This document shows positions 1 to 11,275 of a DNA stretch of 64,000 bases, in pieces; the stretch's first letter is position 1; each line of letters opens with the position of its first letter. The position numbers were made by a program, and so were the translations under genes. The stretch lies in assembly GCA_001305115.1 (NCBI GenBank), contig BCAA01000007.1, forward strand, positions 1-64,000, in the 5' to 3' direction. The DNA comes from Clostridia bacterium UC5.1-1E11. GTDB lineage: Bacteria; Bacillota; Clostridia; Oscillospirales; Acutalibacteraceae. A model generated the notes under the pieces. The model did not search any database. It had not been told where the DNA came from and saw only the letters and a program-made list of their open reading frames with translations.

Positions 1-3000
1 AGTTGCGGCTGGATCGTCGTAGACCTCCTGCGCGTTAGTCCGGGCATTCACAAAGAGTTCCCGCACTTCCGGTACCAGGCGGTCGATGTCCTCCTGCGTT
101 ACGTTGTTCGCCTCATCCAGGACAATCTTCAAGATGTCCTTGTCCACCTTCGTAAAGGTAAAGCGCAGGCTCGCGCTCTCATTCGGCATCGTGTAAGTGT
201 ACGCAAAGCCGTTTGGTTCAAACGGGATGTCCTCCCCGTTGAGCTGTGCACTGGCAAACGCGCCGTCGGTTGGGGTGAAGGTAAAGGTCAGATCTTCGCC
301 CGGCATCACTTTCGCGCCGTAGATCGCATCCGTGGAGATCACCACATCTGCATTCCCTTCCACTTCCACCGCTGCATTGCTGCTCCACTGTACGGTCAAC
401 AGCTGCGGCTCCGCGGGAACAGAATCCGGTGTAACCCATTGCATACCACTCTTGGCTGTTCCAGAAACGGTCTTACCACTTTCGGTGAAGGTCACCTGAT
501 ATGTGGTTTCTTCCTGCAGGTTCAAGCTGATCTGATCGATTAATTCCTCTTCATTCGTCACAATATTTAAAATGCCATTGGAATCCTTTTCTGCTGTACA
601 ATTGTATGCCTCTATCGAACCATCCTGCTGTTCAACGACATACGCCTTTGTCAAAACGGTCTCTTCCATGGCTTTGAAAATTTCATGTACGTCATTATCA
701 CAAGCGCCACCTTGACCATAATAACCGCCAACGTTTGTGTCCGGTGGAGCTTTCCACCAATCGCTGATCATATCGACATAAGATTCTCCCAGCGTAACAT
801 CCTTCCGAGTTCCCTGCCCATAAAGAGAAGAATCATTTTCTATTTGGACAAACAGGCTACCCTCGATATACGGATCTGCGATAAACGCCCAATTCAGATT
901 CCCATCAAAGCCCATCAACTGCACGCAGGAACCCATCGCGTTCATTCCCTTTTCCAGATAATATGGATCTCCAGTCAATTGATACATATTAAACAGCCCG
1001 TAGATGTTCCATGCAGTCCATCCATGAGGAGAGTTCATCATATTATTCGGATCGGCTGTCAAGAGCACATCGTACTGTGCTTCCCAGAAACGCAGGGAAC
1101 CACCGTTCATCCGAGAGTCCGGGATAATCTCCTGTTCCAGTGCCTGATGTTTGTTCAGGTATTCCAATGCGCTGGCTTGATATTTCTCTCGTTCCGCAGA
1201 GCCTTCTGGATGCAGCAAAGCAAACTGAGACAGCTGTGTCGCAGAACAGGAGAAGGCTCCATCCTCAAAAGTCAATTGTCCTTCTGTATGAAGATCTCCA
1301 TGAAGTTCAACCAAATTATCCATCGCCTTTTTGACGGATTCGTATTGACGGTCATAACAGGCCTGCCAATCCTCCTCATCATTTCCAGCGGCAATCATCT
1401 CGGCTTCTACTTCCATCAATTCCATAATGGACTTTGCCGGATAGATGACAGAGGTATAATCTCCGCTTGGTCCCTGATAGGCGCCTGTCTGCGGGTCCTG
1501 GCGGCTAATCAAATAATCTGCAATCTTAATCGCCTTTTGCAGATCCTCAATCGTTCCACCTGCCTGATACTTATCGACTAAAATTCCGACTGTTGTACTG
1601 TGATTCTGAATTCTTGTCGGATTATTCTGCGGAATTCCTTCCTCATTGTAGTCGATGATTCCGTAGATTTCCTGGAATTTCTGATCGATTTGGCTATCCT
1701 TTTCTTCATCTGGGAAGTATTTCATTCCCAAATATGTGCTATACAAGCCATACCAGGATTCGCAGCAATCCGCAGCTTTGGCCGGGTGGCTGAGCGCGGC
1801 CTCCTTTGCCTTTTCCATATACCAAGACCACGGCTTTCGCAACGTGACCATTGCCTCTGCTTTATAGCCATTGGAGTCCACCCGCAGGGTATATACGCCC
1901 TCTCCATCTTCCGGCGTGAAGCTCCCGACATACCGGTTGTCCTTAGCCTGTTGTAAGGAAATCGGCGCCAATTCTGAGCCATCCGGCGCAAATACACGCA
2001 TTTGAGATACCGGCTGCCCTGCAAAAACCGATATATTTGCAGTTTCTCCCTCTCCCAATGTGTATTGATCTATGTCAATCGAAGGGGCATTGAGCATCTC
2101 TGTGACATCCTCTTTGACGTCTTGCACACTGTTGCTTAATTTCAACCGGATGTTCCAAATTCTGGTTTCATCTGTTTCCAAGGAGGAATTGTCCCGTGGA
2201 TGACGCTCGGGCAAAGTTTCATCCTTTTGCATCAAATCCAGGACAACGCCATTGATTCGATGCGCTCCACTCTCGTAACTCAGCCGATAAGAAGAAACCG
2301 GTGCATCTGCTACAATCGATACAACATTCTGTTCCGGGCTTTCCAGATAACCCCACAGATGGGTCTTCTCACAACGCAACAAAGTCGGGAAGAACAAATT
2401 ACGGTAACTTTCGTAGGTATCCTTCATATAGGTATCAATGCCCAGATTGATGCTCGCCCGATCGGGGGTTACCGTTTGATCGTTGGTGTTATGAAGCGTT
2501 GCTTGAATCTGAAGGATACCATCATCCAGCAAGCTATAGGAGATGCCAAACTCTACGCCATCCTTGGTTCCTGTATAACAATGTTCATTTTCCGCTGTCT
2601 TTTTCAGCCGTACTGCATTGCCATTCCACTGCCAGGTGGGTCCTGCAAAACCGCCCGTGCGGAAAGGAACCTCAATCCATTCACCGGCGTCGTTCTGGAA
2701 TTGCAGATCATTCATGGTTCCGCGAGCATGATCTAAAAGGACACCCGTGGATTCATCTTGAAAGGATTCCCCACTGTGATCGGGAGGAATGACAACCGGC
2801 GGATTGTTGTCATGCAAGGTAATTGCATGGACACTTACACTTCCATATGTCGGATCGGTTACATCTGTAATCTCCACGCGGAAATGATAAACATCCTCTT
2901 CATTCTCTGAATAGAAATTTACTGTCAGAATGTTCCCAGTGGTTTCCCCAGAAGTCCGTACAATGGTCGCTAACGGAGTCTCTTCGTCGTTCAGGCGAAT

Positions 3001-4127
3001 CTCGGTTTTTACTGTTGCTTGATAAGCCCCAGTATACAGTTTTAATGTACGAAGTGTGGTGCTGCTGTCTACATCAAAAGTCAAACCATTTCCCACATGT
3101 TGCATGATAATTCCACGCTTTTCCGATGCATAGGAACTGGTGTTATTCTCACGGTTCATACCATCCATAAAGTGGAACTCTGCAAACCGATCCCCTGTAA
3201 TACCACTGGTTGTCCCCAAAGCAGAAACATTTTGAATAAAACTGTCAACATAGGTCTCCTGAAGGTTTTTATATTCATAATTGTGAATATCTTCTGCATC
3301 AAAGTAGGCCCAATCCAAGTTCCCCTCGCTCGTCAGGTTAACGGTTTGTGTCGTCTGCTGGGGAATATCTTCGGAGATGTAAGTAACCGGTTCGTCCGGC
3401 AGTTCGCTGGAAATCGATCCATAAACTGTAACAGCATGGAGACTCATGCTTCCATAGGTCGGGTCGGTTACATCCGTAATAGAAATCTTAATATGTAAAA
3501 CATCGTCATCGCTCACTGTCTGTGTCCGAAGGGTTAAAATATTTCCTCTGGAAGCAGAAACAGTCTGTTGCAGTGTCTTTATGGGGGCTTCCTCTTCATT
3601 CAATCGGATTTCAGTCTTTACAGTAGCAGCATATGCCCCTGTATAAATCTTGATTGTGCGAGGCTCCGTGCTTCCAGCAATATCGAACGCAATTCCACTA
3701 TCAACCCCTTCAAAAATAAGGCCGCATTTCTCCTGCTGATAGGTGGCACTGTTGCTGGAAGTTTGCGTTCCATCGGTAAACAGAATTCTGCAAATTTATC
3801 GCCCGTAAGTCCATTGGTATTTCCGGATACCACAACATTGCTAATTTCATCCGCATGATATTTCTGCTCGTAAGACTGCGCGTCCGTAGAGTTGAAATAC
3901 AACCAATCCAAATTTCCTTCCGTTGTAAGGTTGACCGGATACGCCCCCTCTTGGCTGACCGTCAGTTCTACTTCCGATGCATCTAAAATGGCGTCCTGGC
4001 CAGATGTTTCTGGCGCATATCCCAGTGCTTGTTCCTCAGAAGCAAACGCCAAATTGCTGATCGAGCCCGTAAACGCCATGCAGAATGCCAGTAAAAAAGC
4101 TACCCACCTTTTTTTCAATTGAACCAT
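1..4127 (-). CDS. Large secreted carbohydrate-active-type protein, 3' end beyond the window; one frameshift
   Basis: Starts at ATG 4125-4127 with a GGAGAG ribosome binding site 12 nt upstream. The N-terminus is a signal peptide (KKR, then a hydrophobic stretch ending LAFA). Two copies of a module of about 170 residues follow (about 3920-3420 and 3325-2815), both containing GNLDW, TGDxFAEF and DVTDPTYGS; they look like carbohydrate-binding modules. Next come about 700 residues rich in Trp and Tyr with helical repeats (about 1850-650), resembling an (alpha/alpha)-barrel glycosidase or lyase, a guess I cannot confirm. The window edge cuts a FIVAR-type helix ending in VYDDPAAT. The frame changes near 3786, where one base is missing (GAATTCTG should read GAATTCCTG in the coding sense); otherwise the frame stays open to base 1. 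It resembles the two glycosidases nearby in signal peptide and FIVAR tail. Function is inferred, not recognised. Confidence 0.75.
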
Positions 4128-4330
4128 CCTTTCTTTTCTCTCCATCAGAACCCACATGCGAGTAGAACCCTTCGTTTATTTTTTGCCCCCTTTTCATTAA
4201 TCGAATTACTTATATATCTTATTTTATATTATATATTGGTGATTTTATAAAATCAATACACGCTTTATACAAGAAGTTTTTAGATATTTTATTACATCTC
4301 ACAGTCCTAAAACAGACTACTTCATGGTTG

Positions 4331-4380
4331 AAAAAAATAAAAGCCACTGTACGACAAAGCTTTTATCGCACAGTGGCTTT
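4331..4380 (-). terminator. Rho-independent terminator after clpB
   Basis: The arms AAAGCCACTGT (4340-4350) and ACAGTGGCTTT (4370-4380) form a stem. On the minus strand it is followed by a T-rich tract (4331-4339). It lies 20 bp beyond the clpB stop codon. Confidence 0.85.
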
Positions 4381-4400
4381 CCTTTAATGACCCTATCCAA

Positions 4401-7007
4401 TTACATATTTTTTACAACAAGTTGATTCCCAACGTAGTCCACAAGAAGCGTTTCACGCGGTTTGACATCCGCTTGAAGGATCTTTTTTGCAATCAGCGTC
4501 TCTACTTTGCTCTGAATAAAGCGTTTTAACGGACGTGCACCGTAAATTGGATCATAACCGCTGTCCACAATAAAGGTCTTTGCTGCAGGTGTCAACTCCA
4601 CACGCAACTGCTTATCTGTCAGACGGCGTTGCAAATCGGCAATTTGCAGATCTACAATATGACCGATTTCATCGCGCGTCAAAGGCTTGTAGAAGACAAT
4701 CTCATCCAAACGGTTCAAAAACTCCGGGCGGAACTGCTGTTTCAACAGCGCATTCACTTGTTCTTTCGCCTGATCGCTGATCTTGCCATCCGCATTGATG
4801 CCTTCCAATATGGCATTTGACCCCAGATTCGAAGTCAGAATAATAATCGTATTCTTAAAATCCACTGTACGTCCCTGGGAATCGGTAATACGGCCATCAT
4901 CCAAAACTTGTAATAGGATGTTAAATACATCTGGATGAGCTTTTTCTACCTCATCAAAAAGGACAACTGAATACGGCTTCCGGCGAACTGCCTCCGTCAG
5001 CTGGCCGCCTTCCTCGTATCCAACGTATCCCGGAGGCGCTCCGATCAAACGAGACACCGAAAATTTCTCCATATATTCCGTCATATCGATGCGGATCATA
5101 TTGTGCTCGTCGTCAAACAATGCTTCTGCCAAAGCTTTCGCCAATTCGGTTTTCCCGACACCAGTCGGCCCCAAGAAAAGGAACGAACCGATCGGCCGGT
5201 TCGGGTCTTGAATACCTGCACGGGAACGCAGAATGGCCTCTGTCACCTTCTGTACCGCTTCATCCTGGCCAACCACACGACGATGCAAAATATCGTCAAG
5301 ATGGAGTAACTTCTCACGTTCGCTTTCCATCAATTTTGAGACTGGAATTCCTGTCCAACGGCCCACAATTTTAGCAATTTCCTCCTCTGTAACCTTGTCA
5401 CGCAACAGGTTGGTGTCGGAAGATTGGCTCTGTTCTGCGATCTGCTCCTCCTCTGCCAACTGCTTTTGCAGCTCTGGCAGCTTTCCATATTTATATTCAG
5501 CAGCCTTGTTCAAGTCATACATGCGTTCTGCCTTTTCAATCTCCGCATTAACCTGCTCAATTTCCTCACGCAACTTCTGCACTTTCCCAATAGCCTGCTT
5601 TTCGTTTTCCCACTTTGCCTTCATTTCCTTAAATTGGGCACGCAGATCTGCCAGTTCCTTTTGAATTTCCTTCAGATGTTCCTGCGTGAGTGGATCAGTA
5701 TCCTTTTTCAGAGCCGCTTCTTCGATTTCATGCTGCATGATCTTTCGGGAAATATCATCCAGTTCCGTCGGCATGGAGTCGATTTCCGTACGGACCATTG
5801 CACAGGCTTCATCCACCAAATCAATCGCCTTATCCGGAAGGAACCGGTCGGAAATATAGCGGTTTGAAAGCGTCGCAGCAGCAATCAATGCCTGATCTTG
5901 AATCTTAACCCCATGGAATACCTCATAACGTTCCTTCAAACCGCGAAGAATGGAAATAGTATCTTCCACACTCGGCTCATCGACCATGACTGGCTGGAAC
6001 CGACGCTCCAAGGCTGGATCTTTTTCAATATATTGATGGTATTCATTAAGAGTCGTCGCACCAATACAGTGCAACTCCCCACGTGCAAGCATTGGCTTCA
6101 GTAAATTACCTGCATCCATGGAGCCCTCGGTCTTGCCGGCACCCACAATGGTATGCAACTCGTCAATGAAAAGAATGATCTTTCCTTCGCTTTTCTTGAC
6201 CTCATTCAAAACTGCTTTTAAGCGTTCTTCAAATTCGCCGCGGAATTTTGCTCCAGCGATCAGAGCACCCATGTCCAAAGAAAAGATCTTGCGGTCCTTT
6301 AAATTATTGGGCACATCCCCACGCACAATTCGCAGGGCTAAGCCTTCAGCAATAGCAGTCTTGCCCACGCCCGGTTCGCCAATCAAGACGGGATTATTTT
6401 TGGTTTTACGGGATAGGATACGAACTACATTCCGGATCTCATCGTCGCGTCCGATTACCGGGTCGAGCTTATGATTCTTTGCCAGCTCGACCAAGTCCTG
6501 CCCATACTTGGAAAGCGCGTCATAGGTTTCTTCGGGTGTGTCACTGGTCACGCGGGTATTTCCACGGACACTCGAGAGTGCCGTCAAAAACGCATTTTTC
6601 TCGACTCCAAAGCGTTGAAACACATCCTTGACCGCATTGTTTGGCCGATTCAGTATCGCAAGTAAAATATGCTCGACAGAAACATATTCATCTTTCATAC
6701 GATCTGCTTCTTTTTCCGCAGCGGTCAAAACAGCATCCACATCGGTGGAAACATAAATTTTCCCTGCTTCACGGCCAGGACCAGTTACACCTGGTATACG
6801 GGAGATCTTTTCTTTCACAGCCTGTTGGACAGCATCACAGTCCACATTCATCTTTTTTAGCAGTTGTGGAATCAAACCATCCCTCTGTTGCAGTAAAGCT
6901 GCTACAAGGTGTTCTTCCTCAATTTGCATATTGTTGTTTTCTATGGCGAGGTTTTGGGCTTCCTGGATGGCCTCCAAGGACTTTTGGGTAAATTTCTGTG
7001 CGTTCAT
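4401..7007 (-). CDS. clpB: ATP-dependent disaggregase ClpB (Hsp100)
   Basis: Hsp100 AAA+ chaperone that pulls aggregated proteins apart together with DnaK in the cytoplasm. 868 residues, the usual ClpB length. It has the N-terminal Clp repeats ([13 protein letters not shown]), a first nucleotide-binding domain with Walker [14 protein letters not shown] and Walker B FIDELHT, the long middle coiled coil that separates ClpB from ClpC or ClpA (about residues 400-525), and a second domain with Walker [14 protein letters not shown]. The start is ATG 7005-7007: GGAGGGG lies 6-8 nt upstream of it but directly abuts the in-frame TTG at 7013, which is therefore unlikely. A CIRCE operator upstream predicts HrcA control. 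The reading frame is intact. It is monocistronic, with its own promoter and terminator. Confidence 0.97.
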   Translation of the reverse strand: MNAQKFTQKSLEAIQEAQNLAIENNNMQIEEEHLVAALLQQRDGLIPQLLKKMNVDCDAVQQAVKEKISRIPGVTGPGREAGKIYVSTDVDAVLTAAEKEADRMKDEYVSVEHILLAILNRPNNAVKDVFQRFGVEKNAFLTALSSVRGNTRVTSDTPEETYDALSKYGQDLVELAKNHKLDPVIGRDDEIRNVVRILSRKTKNNPVLIGEPGVGKTAIAEGLALRIVRGDVPNNLKDRKIFSLDMGALIAGAKFRGEFEERLKAVLNEVKKSEGKIILFIDELHTIVGAGKTEGSMDAGNLLKPMLARGELHCIGATTLNEYHQYIEKDPALERRFQPVMVDEPSVEDTISILRGLKERYEVFHGVKIQDQALIAAATLSNRYISDRFLPDKAIDLVDEACAMVRTEIDSMPTELDDISRKIMQHEIEEAALKKDTDPLTQEHLKEIQKELADLRAQFKEMKAKWENEKQAIGKVQKLREEIEQVNAEIEKAERMYDLNKAAEYKYGKLPELQKQLAEEEQIAEQSQSSDTNLLRDKVTEEEIAKIVGRWTGIPVSKLMESEREKLLHLDDILHRRVVGQDEAVQKVTEAILRSRAGIQDPNRPIGSFLFLGPTGVGKTELAKALAEALFDDEHNMIRIDMTEYMEKFSVSRLIGAPPGYVGYEEGGQLTEAVRRKPYSVVLFDEVEKAHPDVFNILLQVLDDGRITDSQGRTVDFKNTIIILTSNLGSNAILEGINADGKISDQAKEQVNALLKQQFRPEFLNRLDEIVFYKPLTRDEIGHIVDLQIADLQRRLTDKQLRVELTPAAKTFIVDSGYDPIYGARPLKRFIQSKVETLIAKKILQADVKPRETLLVDYVGNQLVVKNM

Positions 7008-7064
7008 GTTCAACCCCTCCTATCTGTTACACATTCAGTGTTCATGCGGGTTTCTATTAATTTT

Positions 7065-7091
7065 TTAGCACTCTTATCATGAGTGTGCTAA
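7065..7091. promoter_or_regulatory. CIRCE operator (HrcA binding site) of clpB
   Basis: TTAGCACTC-N9-GTGTGCTAA, the class I heat-shock inverted repeat with a single mismatch from the consensus arm. It sits between the -10 box and the clpB start, where bound HrcA would block transcription. Confidence 0.9.
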
Positions 7092-7092
7092 A

Positions 7093-7098
7093 ATTATA
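7093..7098 (-). promoter_or_regulatory. -10 box of the clpB promoter
   Basis: TATAAT on the minus strand, ending 2 bp before the CIRCE element. No good -35 hexamer is visible at 16-18 bp, so only the -10 is called. Confidence 0.6.
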
Positions 7099-7229
7099 TT
7101 CTATATATATGAATAAATCATGAACAAACAAAGGACTTTATGTAAACCAGCAGAACGCACATAGAATAGGGAAAGAATTCCCTATTCTTTTGCAGATATT
7201 CGAAAGTGCAATAGAAATTTTTGAAGAAA

Positions 7230-7271
7230 GCAAAGGAGACGATCCATTCCTTGAAATGGACCGTCTCCTTT
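7230..7271 (-). terminator. Likely terminator after the GH3 gene
   Basis: The arms AAAGGAGACG and CGTCTCCTTT enclose a loop of about 20 nt that has a smaller internal stem. It lies about 80 bp beyond the GH3 stop, with a T-rich stretch next on the minus strand. A second small hairpin (GAATAGGG/CCCTATTC, 7163-7186) lies beyond it. The remaining intergenic DNA to the clpB promoter shows nothing else. Confidence 0.55.
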
Positions 7272-7352
7272 CGTATGGTCAGATATTCATACCCTAATGT
7301 TTGTATCGTTTCGAGTAAATTTCCTCCTGTTTAAATTTCAAACAGCTTTCGA

Positions 7353-10300
7353 TCAAACAATTGTCACTGTACAGTGCTTTTGAGCGTTTTGACCAGGCAG
7401 CGTAGTATAGACGCCTGTACTTTGGCCAGGTATACCGATCGCATACACACGGAAATAGAAATCGTTGCCAATCTTTGCCACAAATTGGGTCTTAAGCACA
7501 TCGCCGTTTCCAACCGTAAAGTTCGGAGTTCTATTGTTCCCATTTACAACGTTCATCTTGAAGCAGTAGGAAGCACCTCTCTTCAAAGTAAAATCTACGG
7601 TTGTATCCGAAACCACCTCAGCCTGTCCTAGCGCTGTCTGCAAGGCCCCAACAACCACGGTTCCTGACGAGCCATAGGTGTTTCCGGTAGAAGATGAACT
7701 GGAACTATTCTTTCCAGAGCTATTTGAGTGACCAGAATTCTTGCGTTCCAGATTGTCCATAGCCTGTTTAAGCTCCTCTTCAACCGCTTTCACAATCGGT
7801 TGATCGTCTTCACTCAACTGGTCGTTTTCCATGACCGCTTCTGCCTCTTGTATAGCTTTCTGCAGAGCATTTGCTGTTGACCGTGTATACTGGGTAAGAT
7901 CTATCTTTTTAGCACTTTTTAGGAGCGCATCCAAATTGGATTTATTAGCCTTTAAACGCAATTCCAAGATGGCATTCATTAATCGATCGGTTGCTGTATC
8001 GACGGTATCTTGTCCGGCGAACTCATCCTCATAGACCTTCTGCGCCTCCTGGAGTGCTTCTTGGAATTCCTCTTTTCCCGCGTCCACATAGTTATCTAGG
8101 TTATAGGTACCCGCTGCTGTGATTACCTGCAACAATAGAGTCTTATCCCCGCTCCGCATGCCTAACGCATGAATCCACTTAACAAGATTAGTCCAGCTCT
8201 TGAGCACATCCTCTTCGCTGGCTTTTGGATCTGCCTGCACTACTTTTGCTTCTTGAAGCGCCTTTTCAAAACCTGCTTTTACATCCTCGATGACATCATT
8301 ATAGTCTTCCGCCTGTTGTTGCTCTTCTGCGTAGTCGATCACCTTGTTGAGCAGAGTCTTATCGACTTCTTCCTCTTCCGGTTCCTCGGGTTCTTCAGGT
8401 TCTATATCTGCATAGTATTGGGATCGTAAGACAATATTTAGGGTTTCTTTAACATTCTGTTTAACAATATCTAAGGGAAGGATTCCATCCAGGATGTCTT
8501 GATAAAATGCATCAAAATTACTGATGCTGGCCATCCATAGATTATTGCCAGCCGCAAAAGAACGATTGATGTCCGCAGTATGTCCCCAGTCCGTCATAAA
8601 TACACCGTCAAATCCCCATTCGTTGCGTACAATCTTTTGCAACATATCATAGTTTTCCGGTGAATACGCGCCGTTGATCTTGTTGTAAGAAGTCATAATT
8701 CCCCATGGTTTTGCATCCTTTGTGGCAATTTCATATCCCTTGAGATAGATTTCACGCAATGCACGCTCTGAAACAAACTCATTGACCTGCTGGCGGTTCG
8801 TTTCCTGGTTGTTACATGCAAAATGCTTCAAAGTTGCGCCAATTCCATTGGATTGGACACCACGTACCACAGCCGCGCCAGAATAGCCGGAAATTACCGG
8901 ATCTTCTGAAAAGTATTCACTGTTTCTGCCTCCCATGGGATTGCGGTGAATATTCATACTTGGTGCAAGGAAAAAGTCAATTCCGCCATCTTTGCATTCA
9001 CGGCCAATAGACTCTCCATATTGTTCTACAAGCTCCTGATTCCAGCTGGAGGCAATCACAGTCGAACTTGGATATACCTGGAACCCACAGCTTCCCACAC
9101 CGTCTCCCCAAGGGGATTCATTATAATACCCGATGGTTTCCTGACGGTCCGCCATGGTCATTCCATAAATATCGCGCTCCGTTATCCCTGCCGTACGCCC
9201 TGTGACCTGGCGGTCTGTCAATGTATTGACCTCCATCACAGGCTCGCCATTTAGGGTGGGTTTTCCAAAATTTTCAACATCCGGACAGCCGGAACACATG
9301 GCAGCCAATTCAACCAGAGTCAAGTCGTCTACAAATGTATCCAAGGATATCTTTCCAGAAGCCACTTCATTTAAAGAGTAGCCTTTCGTATTCTCCTCCA
9401 TGGACTCTGCATCGACGGGCACGGCTGTCTCCTCCGTGCAAAGTGCACCCGCATTGGTCGAATCCGCATCTTCGTCATATCTTCTTTCTATATTTCCGAA
9501 TTCCGCCTCAAAAGTTTCCTCAGCGCCGGTCCCTTCCAATACATCGATCGGTTCCTGCGGAACCATATAATGTCCGACATTTTCCGTGGCCTGTGTGGCA
9601 TTACAAATAAAGGTCTTTTCCCCTGTTATGTCGCGGACGGAATGACCGAACTTGATTCGATACACACCTGCATATAAATAGTATGCAGAAGCAGTCTCAT
9701 TGTACAGGGCCAAGTCGCTATAATCAAAGGAAATGCTGACCTCCTGAGACTCTCCCGGCTCTAACAGATCGGTTTTTCCATAGCCAAGTAATTGGATGGC
9801 AGGTACATCCACACCATCCATACTGTCGTTGTCTGTTGGATAGGAAAAGTACAGCTCAACAACGTCCTTTCCGGCAACATCTCCCGTATTTTCTACTTGA
9901 ACTGTGGCCGTCATTGTTCCGCTGCCGTCGCTAGAGAGCTTGTAATCACTCCAGGTAAAATCCGTATAAGACAGGCCATAGCCGAATTCATATGTAACCG
10001 GTACATCAAACGTCTCAAAATAGCGGTACCCCACATAAATATCGTCTGTATAGTAGACAATAGGATTCCCTTCCTCGTCCGTACCATCGGAGTCCGCCCA
10101 ATGGGAAGAGGACGGATAATCCTCCCAACTTTTGGCATAAGTATCCACCAATTTACCAGATGGGTTGACAGCACCCGTCAAGATATCTGCGAGCGCATTG
10201 CCGCCTTCATTGCCCGGCAGCCCTGCCCAGATAGAAGCGTCAATGTGCTTATCTTTTACCCACTGCATATCCACAGTATATCCCGTGTTAAACACAACAA

Positions 10301-10902
10301 TTGTTTTGTCAAACGTCTGATTCACAGAATCGACCATCGCCAGCTCATCGTCTGTCAAATAGTAACCGCCCTGGGTAGCTTTTCCTTCAGAGCCTTCTCC
10401 ATTTTTCGATAGATACAATCAACGCCACATCGGAATGTTCAACTGCTTGTTGTAGGATTTCTTCTGGAATAGCTTCATCTTTTGTCACATCGTTATACCA
10501 GTTGCGAAGATCTTCATTTATTTCCAAATCTTCTGACGCTTCCAAGCCTTCCATGATATCGATGAAATTTTCGTCCAAACCATCATAAAAGCTACCTGTG
10601 CTCCATTTGTTCTGTCCAACGCCAAATACAGAGACTACACTCCCTTTGCTCAAGGGTAGTACTGGTACCCCATTTCCTTCTCCTGTTTCTGCATCCTTTT
10701 GCTCATTTTCCAGCAGGACCATCCCTTCGTCAGCCAATTGTTTGGTAGTCTGTTTTGTAAAAATTTTTGTAGATTCTTGCAAAACGGTGTCTTTGTCAAA
10801 GGCAAATGCGGTTGCTGTGGAAGAGAACATCAGCATTGCAGCCAGTAAAAAGGAACCTACTCTACGCAATGATTTCTGTCTTTTCTCTTTATTGGATTTC
10901 AT
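7353..10902 (-). CDS. Secreted GH3 beta-glucosidase-type enzyme, domain-permuted, with FIVAR repeats; one frameshift
   Basis: Exported glycoside hydrolase family 3 enzyme, 1182 residues after correction, predicted to release glucose or xylose from beta-glycosides outside the cell. Start ATG 10902 follows AGAGG; the signal peptide ends TATAFA. The domain order is reversed: the GH3 C-terminal sandwich comes first (about residues 30-270, with NGEGSEG), then a fibronectin-III-like domain, then the TIM-barrel (about 400-700) with KHFACNNQE and the nucleophile Asp in GVFMTDWG. Three FIVAR-type helical repeats follow, then a Ser/Gly linker and a C-terminal module of about 85 residues shared with the GH2 protein at 44.4 kb. 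The frame breaks at a five-base homopolymer (10402-10406) where one base is extra; without it the two halves join inside the GH3 fold. The divergent AraC-type sensor at 11.3 kb is the likely regulator. Confidence 0.9.
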
Positions 10903-11097
10903 CGTATTTTGTACCTCTTTTCCATACTGTTTTTCATCCAAAATTACAAAAATGTGTGCACATACATTTGTTTTGGATTTCCGTGTTTTGCTGTCCTGAG
11001 CATACATCTCCACAGCAAACCAGGACAAGGAGCGTTTTTTCTTTTTCTATTCTATTTTTTAGTATTTTATCCATGTAATTAAAAAATGTATTTATTT

Positions 11098-11224
11098 AAA
11101 ATAGGTATAATACTACTATTTAATAACGATTTACTTTAAAAAACGCCTATACAGATTCAAAAATAGATAAAAAGCGATCGATGAAGGAAGGGCATTGTTT
11201 CTATTATATTTTTCAAAATAGGTA
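11098..11224. promoter_or_regulatory. Intergenic control region with a repeated decamer AAAATAGGTA
   Basis: The decamer AAAATAGGTA occurs at 11098-11107 and again at 11215-11224 in the AT-rich gap between the divergent GH3 and AraC-sensor genes. A direct repeat in this place could be a regulator site. This is inference only. Confidence 0.3.
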
Positions 11225-11239
11225 AATTTGTGTTATACT
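11211..11239 (+). promoter_or_regulatory. Promoter of the AraC-type sensor gene
   Basis: TTTCAA (11211-11216), 17 bp, TATACT (11234-11239), 37 bp ahead of the ATG. The second AAAATAGGTA repeat overlaps the -35 box. Confidence 0.55.
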
Positions 11240-11275
11240 TATACAATAAAATCGTAAATAGGGAGAGGGAACATC

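Noticed and set aside
685-1581. Long plus-strand open frame of 298 codons
   Set aside because: It lies exactly opposite the open coding frame of the secreted protein, and its translation has no recognisable domain.
7011-7013. TTG as the clpB start
   Set aside because: The ribosome binding site directly abuts it; the ATG 6 bp further has correct spacing and gives the usual ClpB N-terminus.
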